Part shown: positions 1 to 4,389 of the stretch, in pieces | Layout of the letters: every line of letters starts with the position of its first letter | Numbering within the stretch: position 1 is the first letter of the stretch | Assembly: GCA_023428655.1 (NCBI GenBank) | Contig: JAEYXC010000011.1 | Location: forward strand, 1 to 6,782 | Direction: 5' to 3' | DNA length: 6,782 bases | DNA from: Bacillota bacterium | Lineage (GTDB): Bacteria; Bacillota; Clostridia; Lachnospirales; Lachnospiraceae | Position numbers and translations under genes: made by a program | Notes under the pieces: generated by a model | Databases searched by the model: none | Told to the model about the DNA's origin: nothing | Seen by the model: only the letters and a program-made list of their open reading frames with translations

Positions 1-7
1 TTTGTTA

Positions 8-80
8 CAGGGGCAGTAGGATTTGAACCCACGACCTGCGGTTTTGGAGACCGTTATTCTACCAGCTGAACTATACCCCT
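8..80 (-). tRNA. tRNA-Trp (anticodon CCA)
   Basis: The minus strand folds into a complete 73-nt cloverleaf. The 7-bp acceptor stem (AGGGGTA/TGCCCCT) contains one T-G wobble. The D arm has an 8-nt loop with GG, and the T arm has the loop TTCAAAT. The seven-base anticodon loop CTCCAAA puts the anticodon CCA at 45-47, which reads UGG (Trp). The discriminator base is G, as expected for bacterial tRNA-Trp. The CCA tail is not encoded: the bases after the discriminator read TAACAAA, so the tail must be added by nucleotidyltransferase. Two positions are slightly weak: the last D-stem pair is G-T, and the first anticodon-stem pair is A opposite C. In many Clostridia this tRNA lies just before secE-nusG; those genes would be beyond base 1 and cannot be checked here. 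Confidence 0.97.
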
Positions 81-97
81 ATTGCTGTTGCTTATTT

Positions 98-126
98 ATA
101 GTACTATGAATTGTATCAATTGTCAA
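98..126 (-). promoter_or_regulatory. Sigma-A promoter of tRNA-Trp
   Basis: On the minus strand a perfect -35 box TTGACA (121-126) is followed after exactly 17 bases by the -10 box TACTAT (98-103). The expected start near 91-92 leaves about 11 leader bases before the tRNA. The bases directly upstream of the -35 box (about 127-146) are almost only A and T, with AAAAATATTAATATTAT on the minus strand. This resembles the UP elements of stable-RNA promoters. Box quality, spacing and position agree, so this is the strongest promoter in the window. Confidence 0.88.
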
Positions 127-280
127 GATAATATTAATATTTTTGTCCATGCTTTTGATTGCTTTTCTCCTTCGACCTTCATCTTTCGTATCGTTCCATC
201 CGTATCATATATGACGATTAGCAAACATTACATAAAGGCATACTTATTCACATGATAACGGCAGATTTCAGGGTATAATT

Positions 281-319
281 CTGCTCCACCCGGTCTTAGA
301 TACTGACCGGGTGGAGCGG
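281..319 (-). terminator. Perfect 13-bp hairpin after the anti-sigma gene, possible terminator
   Basis: The arms 283-295 (GCTCCACCCGGTC) and 305-317 (GACCGGGTGGAGC) are perfectly complementary, with a 9-base loop. A T-G and a C-G pair extend the stem to 281-319. The hairpin lies about 55 bases past the stop codon of the anti-sigma gene, where a terminator is expected. However, neither strand has a real T tract after the stem: the minus strand continues AGAATTATACCC. It may be an imperfect terminator, an RNA-stabilising 3' hairpin, or a DNA site. The hairpin itself is certain; its role is not. Confidence 0.5.
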
Positions 320-345
320 TAATTATTCGAACCTATCCTATCACT

Positions 346-363
346 TTCCTCGCATGCAAGGAA
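346..363 (-). repeat. Short hairpin between the anti-sigma stop and the 13-bp hairpin
   Basis: On the minus strand TTCCTTG and CGAGGAA can pair (7 bp with one T-G wobble) around the tetraloop CATG. It begins about 10 bases after the anti-sigma stop codon and has no T tract behind it, so it is not a standard terminator by itself. With the larger hairpin at 281-319 it would give the end of the sigma/anti-sigma mRNA a double stem-loop. Confidence 0.35.
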
Positions 364-372
364 TTGATATGC

Positions 373-1314
373 TTACTGAAGAAAATTATAGAATGCATTG
401 AAGTCCTCCTGGTCCACCTGGAAGAAGCCGATCTCATCCACATACACATAGCCCTCCTTCAAAAGTCGGATTGATGTAATCAGATTGTCCTCGGTCTTCA
501 GGTATAAGAATTTCTGGGCATCCATGGATGTCTCATCGATAAGGGTATCTATGGACCGTTCCACCGGTGTTGAGGAATAGAGAGCTTTGATGAAGCGATT
601 CACCGCTTCATCAGCCTGATGCTCTTCCATCTGCGTTCCTCCATTATTCCAGCTATCCATACTTTCCCATTGATAGGATACAACATTGCCCTTAAGATTA
701 AGAAGCTTAAAGTAATCATCGCCGCGATCCATGGTTAACCCACCAAAGCTATCATAGATCTCACAGCCAAAGCCTCCCTCATAGGGTGTATAAACCATTA
801 ACCGATATTTACTGTCATAGCCCTTTACTGTATATACTTCTGCTTCACCGATATTGGAAGCAAAGTCTGTGATATATGCATCTTCACCACTCCACTCATC
901 GATTCCGCCGGTTGTTGTGCCGAGGTAGTCTCCGCGAAGGTTTAGTATATCCTCTTCACTAACGGTATATCCGTCCGTTGTTGCAATCACTGTGCTGTAT
1001 CGGATATAGATTCTGTTCTGATATACGAATAAGGGGCGCATTCTTGCTGTGATCTCACCATTAGAGGCAGGTAGCTTCACCTCCGCGATGGTGATACTTG
1101 GTCGAGAGGAACCTATACCTCCTTGATTTACCGCATATACCCCTGCAGTAATTATGACAGCCGCACTTGCCAGAGCGAAGGCAGTTCTCATGACATATTT
1201 CGCTACAGGCTTCTTTGCAGAAAGTGCTGCCTTCATCTTGATTGCGGTATCATATTGAAAATTCTCTGATATCTTTATCTGATCCATGGCGTTATTATAT
1301 TTTTCTCTACTCAT
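373..1314 (-). CDS. Membrane-anchored anti-sigma factor (probable), partner of the adjacent ECF sigma factor
   Basis: The 313-residue protein has the layout of clostridial anti-sigma factors. A short charged cytoplasmic segment (residues 1-40, starting MSREKYNNAMDQIKIS) would bind the sigma factor. One transmembrane helix follows (about 41-62, rich in A, V, I). A 250-residue external domain has many beta-type stretches, for example around EVYTVKGYD (159-167). The function is inferred from this layout and from the sigma gene directly upstream; I do not recognise the external domain or its signal. The start at 1314 is preferred over an in-frame ATG at 1329. GGAGG at 1323-1327 lies 8 bases before 1314, whereas the 1329 ATG has no ribosome binding site and lies against that GGAGG. 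The gene overlaps the sigma gene by 8 bases, which suggests translational coupling. It ends in TAA and is followed by two hairpins. Confidence 0.85.
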   Translation of the reverse strand: MSREKYNNAMDQIKISENFQYDTAIKMKAALSAKKPVAKYVMRTAFALASAAVIITAGVYAVNQGGIGSSRPSITIAEVKLPASNGEITARMRPLFVYQNRIYIRYSTVIATTDGYTVSEEDILNLRGDYLGTTTGGIDEWSGEDAYITDFASNIGEAEVYTVKGYDSKYRLMVYTPYEGGFGCEIYDSFGGLTMDRGDDYFKLLNLKGNVVSYQWESMDSWNNGGTQMEEHQADEAVNRFIKALYSSTPVERSIDTLIDETSMDAQKFLYLKTEDNLITSIRLLKEGYVYVDEIGFFQVDQEDFNAFYNFLQ

Positions 1315-1795
1315 GATCGAATCCTCCATCTAATTTATTTTTTAGTAGCTTCCGTCCTCTGGACAGCCAGGTCCCAATGGTCCCAGGGCTTTTACGTAGC
1401 AGTTTGCTGATTTCTTGCATGGAATAATTCTCATAATAAAACAGGTGTATCACACTACGATATTTTACCGGTAACTCGAACACGGCTGCCAATACTTCAC
1501 TTTCTTCCTCCGGCAGATAGCTGATATCCTCATCCAAAGGAACACTCTTGCGATACCAGGCGGATTTCAATCGGTTCTTACATTGATTGATCGTAACTCG
1601 AATGAGCCAGGCCTTCTCATGCTCCTCACTATCGAAGTCTTTTCCTCTTCTCATTAAGCTGATATATACCTCCTGTACGATATCCTCCGCATCGGCAATA
1701 TTTTTCATATAAGTGAAAGCGATCTTAATTAAGCTTTTCGAATATTTTTCTAATATATAGTGGATATACTCATCGGTACCAAATGAATATTTCAA
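1307..1795 (-). CDS. ECF-family RNA polymerase sigma factor
   Basis: This is a 162-residue sigma-70 family protein of the extracytoplasmic function group, with only regions 2 and 4. It would direct RNA polymerase to a small set of promoters when released by its anti-sigma factor. Region 2 covers about residues 13-82, with the core-binding stretch AEDIVQEVYISLMRR and the -10 recognition helix around KAWLIRVTINQCKNRLKSAW. Region 4 covers about residues 100-154, with the -35 recognition helix-turn-helix YSMQEISKLLRKSPGTIGTW. The length is normal for the group. I place the start at the TTG at 1795. The ATG at 1804 is itself part of the Shine-Dalgarno match AAAGGAGATGA (1801-1811), which ends 5 bases before the TTG. 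The 1804 start would add three residues. The gene overlaps the anti-sigma gene and probably forms a two-gene unit with it. The regulon cannot be told from the window. Confidence 0.93.
   Translation of the reverse strand: MKYSFGTDEYIHYILEKYSKSLIKIAFTYMKNIADAEDIVQEVYISLMRRGKDFDSEEHEKAWLIRVTINQCKNRLKSAWYRKSVPLDEDISYLPEEESEVLAAVFELPVKYRSVIHLFYYENYSMQEISKLLRKSPGTIGTWLSRGRKLLKNKLDGGFDHE
1323..1327 (-). promoter_or_regulatory. Ribosome binding site deciding the anti-sigma start
   Basis: The minus strand reads GGAGG followed by 8 bases (ATTCGATC) and ATG at 1314. The site lies within the last codons of the sigma gene. It supports the 1314 start and excludes 1329, whose ATG directly touches the GGAGG. 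Confidence 0.75.
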
Positions 1796-1800
1796 ATATC

Positions 1801-1811
1801 TCATCTCCTTT
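1801..1811 (-). promoter_or_regulatory. Ribosome binding site deciding the sigma factor start
   Basis: The minus strand reads AAAGGAGATGA, close to the full anti-16S complement AAAGGAGGTGA, followed by GATAT and TTG at 1795. The ATG inside this motif has no spacing from AAAGGAG, so it is a poor start. The site supports initiation at TTG, which is usually weaker and may keep sigma levels low. Confidence 0.6.
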
Positions 1812-1828
1812 CACTTATAATACAATTC

Positions 1829-1857
1829 AAAGTACATATATTTTTCATTCTGATCAA
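1829..1857 (-). promoter_or_regulatory. Weak candidate promoter of the sigma/anti-sigma unit
   Basis: Between the upstream terminator and the sigma gene, the minus strand has TTGATC (1852-1857), 17 bases, then TACTTT (1829-1834). Each box matches the sigma-A consensus at four of six positions. The region is very AT-rich, so chance matches are likely. ECF sigma factors often activate their own gene, but I could not see a convincing ECF-type promoter here. A promoter is needed because the terminator at 1872-1900 separates this unit from the genes before it. Confidence 0.25.
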
Positions 1858-1871
1858 TATTTTTTTATTCT

Positions 1872-1900
1872 AAAAAACACCCCTGCCAAAAGCAGCGGTG
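1872..1900 (-). terminator. Rho-independent terminator of the clpC-radA-orf150 group
   Basis: On the minus strand CACCGCTGC and GCAGGGGTG form a 9-bp GC-rich stem with one G-G mismatch around the loop TTTTG. Six T follow directly (1877-1872). The stem starts 55 bases after the stop of the 150-residue gene. It ends the upstream group and isolates the sigma/anti-sigma unit. Confidence 0.88.
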
Positions 1901-1954
1901 CTCCTATTTTTCTATCTTTATAATGTCCTTTTAAGCAATGCTTTAACCCATTTC

Positions 1955-2407
1955 CTAAATTTCTGCAAAAAGAAACTCTTCACAGGCCGCACAGGAATCA
2001 ATATGATCGATTACCTTACAGACCTCGGTCTTCATGCTATCACCGATTTCTCGTTGGACAGCTACTTCGTTTTCTATAATATGTGCCGTCTCATTGGCAC
2101 AGGCAGAATGATCCACAATACGATCAAACATCCCTTGAATCTCCTGAAGCAGGAACGCAACCAGCTTAATATCCTCTTCCTTCGACTCCGACAATCCGGT
2201 CATAAAATATTCTTGAAGCCGTTTTACTAGTTTGGTACCTTCCTTTGATAGGTTCAATATGGTATCACTCATATTCATGGTATCAAAGGCGTTTTTCTCA
2301 AGTACTAACTGTGATTGCTCCCATTTCTCAATCATCTTTGTCACATCAAATATGCTTTCCTGTGCTGTCGCCAAATAAACTAATCTTTGATTGGCTATAT
2401 CCTTCAT
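1955..2407 (-). CDS. Uncharacterised helical protein with a C-terminal Cys/His cluster
   Basis: I do not recognise this 150-residue protein. It has no signal peptide or membrane segment and is therefore probably cytoplasmic. The sequence reads as long amphipathic helices, for example around residues 43-70 and 78-100, which suggests a helical bundle. The second half gathers potential metal or thiol ligands: H100, C103, H109, C130, H135, and a CxxC pair C139/C142 within HIDSCAACE. Helix plus Cys/His content is loosely reminiscent of chemoreceptor-associated sensor proteins, but no known motif (such as the CZB zinc motif) is matched. The start ATG is preceded by GGGGG with 6 bases of spacing, an acceptable ribosome binding site. 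The gene follows radA by 66 bases and is followed by a strong terminator, so it is probably the last gene of that transcript. The plus-strand reading frame over the same bases is much less gene-like. Confidence 0.82.
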   Translation of the reverse strand: MKDIANQRLVYLATAQESIFDVTKMIEKWEQSQLVLEKNAFDTMNMSDTILNLSKEGTKLVKRLQEYFMTGLSESKEEDIKLVAFLLQEIQGMFDRIVDHSACANETAHIIENEVAVQREIGDSMKTEVCKVIDHIDSCAACEEFLFAEI

Positions 2408-2421
2408 TAGTAACCCCCATT

Positions 2422-2447
2422 ATTAATGAAAATTTCAAAACATTAAT
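2422..2447. repeat. AT-rich inverted repeat in the leader of the 150-residue gene
   Basis: ATTAATG (2422-2428) and CATTAAT (2441-2447) are perfect inverted copies separated by 12 bases. They lie in the radA-orf150 gap, just before the ribosome binding site. This could be an operator or a weak stem in the mRNA. In such AT-rich DNA a 7-bp match may also be chance. Confidence 0.25.
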
Positions 2448-2473
2448 TATGCATCTGTCTTGAATTGAGCGAC

Positions 2474-3832
2474 CTATCTCATGAGTATTCCCAGAACCTC
2501 CTGGATATTTCTAACTCCTATCAGCTTTATGTCATGCCCTTTGATGTGTTCCTTATTCGCCTGTGGCAGGATACATAGCTCAAAGCCCATTTTTGCTGCT
2601 TCCGCTACTCTCTGATCTGCCATATTGACCGCTCTTATCTCACCGGTCAGACCTACTTCTCCAAAGATAATTGTCTTATTATCCAACGCTTTATTTTTAT
2701 AGCTTGATAAAATAGCAGTTAATACCGCTAGATCCAGCGCGGGCTCGGTAATCCTCATACCGCCTGCAACATTTATGTATGCATCGCAATCAGCTAACCC
2801 GATTCCTGCTCTTTTCTCCAATACAGCCATTAATAAATTCACACGGTTATAATCTGTTCCGGCAGCCGTACGTCTTGGCATATTGAAATTAGTTCTGCAA
2901 ACCAACGCCTGAACCTCAACCAATATCGGCCTGGTTCCTTCGATGGAGGCAGCTACCAAGGACCCCGGTTCCCCCTCCGGTCTTCCCTTAAGCATAAACT
3001 CTGAAGGATTCTTAACTTCTGCCAATCCGGTGCCCTGCATCTCAAATACACCGATCTCATTCGTTGAACCGAAACGATTTTTGACTGCTCGCAGTACACG
3101 GTAGGAGGCATAATTATCACCTTCAAAATACAGTACCGTATCCACCATATGCTCCAGCACTCGTGGTCCTGCAACTACACCCTCTTTTGTCACATGTCCT
3201 ATGATAAAAATCGTGATACCGGAGCCTTTCGCAATTCGCATCAAGGTTGCAGTGGCTTCGCGCACCTGACTTACACTGCCGGGGGCAGCTGCCACCTCTT
3301 CCTTGAATATGGTTTGAATCGAATCGATAATTACAATATCAGGATGATACTTGTTGATTGCTCCTTCGATTAAATCAAGATCGGTTTCACATAAAAGGAG
3401 AAGCTCGCCATTCGATACTCCGAGCCTCTCCGCTCTCATCTTAATTTGGCTTAGGGATTCCTCCCCTGAGATATATAACACCTTTTTTAATTTTTTGATA
3501 AGCTCGCGACACATCTGAAGCAGTAAGGTTGATTTACCGATACCCGGATCACCGCCCACTAGCACTAGACTTCCTTGAACGATTCCTCCTCCAAGGACAC
3601 GATCCAGCTCCTCCATTCCGGAGCCGGCTCTCATCTGCTCCTCAGCTTTAATATCGGATATCGGTATTGGCTCACTTACATTTTTTATGCCGCCGGCGGG
3701 TTTGCTGCCCTTCTTTACGACCGGTTCGTCTACAAAGGAATCCCAGCTTTTGCAAGCCGGACACTGTCCCAACCATTTTGCTGATTCGAAGCCACACTCT
3801 TTACAGAAAAACACGGTCTTAATCTTCGCCAT
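2474..3832 (-). CDS. radA: DNA repair protein RadA (Sms), branch-migration helicase
   Basis: RadA is a RecA-like, DnaB-type hexameric helicase that extends heteroduplex DNA during homologous recombination and helps process branched intermediates. It acts in the cytoplasm with RecA. All family hallmarks are visible in the 452 residues. There is a four-cysteine zinc finger (C10, C13, C24, C27) and a Walker A motif GGDPGIGKST (93-102). Walker B is DIVIIDS, ending near D170, and the RadA-specific KNRFG motif is at 251-255. A C-terminal Lon-protease-like domain (about 285-440) includes GGMRITEPALDLA. The length is normal for the family. MAKIKTVFFC is the usual RadA start, one base after the stop of the preceding gene. 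The ribosome binding site AAAGGTGG (3845-3852) lies inside that gene, with a rather long 12-base spacing, so translational coupling is likely. No catalytic motif is missing. Confidence 0.98.
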   Translation of the reverse strand: MAKIKTVFFCKECGFESAKWLGQCPACKSWDSFVDEPVVKKGSKPAGGIKNVSEPIPISDIKAEEQMRAGSGMEELDRVLGGGIVQGSLVLVGGDPGIGKSTLLLQMCRELIKKLKKVLYISGEESLSQIKMRAERLGVSNGELLLLCETDLDLIEGAINKYHPDIVIIDSIQTIFKEEVAAAPGSVSQVREATATLMRIAKGSGITIFIIGHVTKEGVVAGPRVLEHMVDTVLYFEGDNYASYRVLRAVKNRFGSTNEIGVFEMQGTGLAEVKNPSEFMLKGRPEGEPGSLVAASIEGTRPILVEVQALVCRTNFNMPRRTAAGTDYNRVNLLMAVLEKRAGIGLADCDAYINVAGGMRITEPALDLAVLTAILSSYKNKALDNKTIIFGEVGLTGEIRAVNMADQRVAEAAKMGFELCILPQANKEHIKGHDIKLIGVRNIQEVLGILMR

Positions 3833-3833
3833 T

Positions 3834-4247
3834 CTACAGTTTAACCACCTTTATAAAATCCTTGCAATCCTCGCTTAATTCTAAGCTCAATACTAATTTG
3901 CCACCTAGGTTCGTCTTCATCTTGCCAAGGTTTTGATCGTTCTTATATATTTCATATTCCTTCTCAGCCTCAAGCTCTAATGTGATTTGGGCATTATCTC
4001 TGCCACATACGTGGAAGCTGAGCTGATTATCCTTTGTATCCATATGAAATACGGCAGTACCGGGTACGGATTCGTAGACAAACATTCCGTTTTTCTCAAG
4101 CTTTGTTATCTCATAAAATGTTTTTACCTTGTAGAGATCCCCCTGATGCTCGAAATCGGAAGCCTTTGATTTTACTTGTAATTCGTAATTACCAAAGCTT
4201 ATTGTCCCATCACTTTCCTTGCGCATTAACTCTTCAACAACTGCCAT
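3834..4247 (-). CDS. Uncharacterised 137-residue protein between clpC and radA
   Basis: This small, probably cytoplasmic protein has no signal peptide or membrane helix. Alternating hydrophobic and polar stretches with many charged residues (for example YELQVKSKASDF, GTAVFHMDTKD, GGKLVLSLELSED) point to a mainly beta-sheet fold, perhaps a small barrel. I cannot assign a family with confidence. A DUF1934/YwiB-like lipocalin-type barrel is one possibility from size and strand pattern. The start at 4247 is supported by AGGAGGG (4255-4261) with 7 bases of spacing; a second in-frame ATG seven codons later lacks such a site. The stop TAG is one base from the radA start, so its translation is probably linked to that of radA. 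A candidate promoter lies upstream at 4314-4342. Confidence 0.85.
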   Translation of the reverse strand: MAVVEELMRKESDGTISFGNYELQVKSKASDFEHQGDLYKVKTFYEITKLEKNGMFVYESVPGTAVFHMDTKDNQLSFHVCGRDNAQITLELEAEKEYEIYKNDQNLGKMKTNLGGKLVLSLELSEDCKDFIKVVKL

Positions 4248-4273
4248 TATATGACCCTCCTAATTGTATTCAA

Positions 4274-4286
4274 TGTCTGATAGACA
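4274..4286. repeat. Small palindrome in the leader of orf137
   Basis: TGTCT-GAT-AGACA is a perfect 5-bp inverted repeat with a 3-base centre. It lies about 20-35 bases downstream of the predicted transcription start of the 4314-4342 promoter. Its position would suit an operator or small leader hairpin, but it is short enough to occur by chance. Confidence 0.2.
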
Positions 4287-4313
4287 GATAAAGTTTCATG
4301 GAACTATTCTTAC

Positions 4314-4342
4314 ATTATAAATGATAATTCGTATGATTTCTA
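4314..4342 (-). promoter_or_regulatory. Candidate internal promoter for orf137-radA-orf150
   Basis: In the 142-base gap after clpC the minus strand has TAGAAA (4337-4342, four of six consensus bases), a 17-base spacer, and a perfect -10 box TATAAT (4314-4319). Transcription would start near 4307, about 60 bases before the orf137 start. No convincing terminator follows clpC, so this would add to read-through from the clpC promoter rather than replace it. Confidence 0.45.
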
Positions 4343-4389
4343 CTATTTCTAAATATTTATTATTTAGTATTTAAGGAGAGAATTACAAA

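Noticed and set aside
247..279. Plus-strand promoter TTCACA...TATAAT
   Set aside because: The spacing is 21 bases, too long for sigma-A, and there is no plus-strand gene downstream.
1898..2230. Plus-strand reading frame of 110 codons opposite the 150-residue gene
   Set aside because: It starts inside the terminator stem, has an unconvincing composition, and lies antisense to a minus-strand gene that has a ribosome binding site and fits the operon.
4349..4367. Hairpin CTAAATA/TATTTAG after the clpC stop codon as a terminator
   Set aside because: The 7-bp stem consists almost only of A-T pairs and no T tract follows on the minus strand, so it is unlikely to stop transcription.
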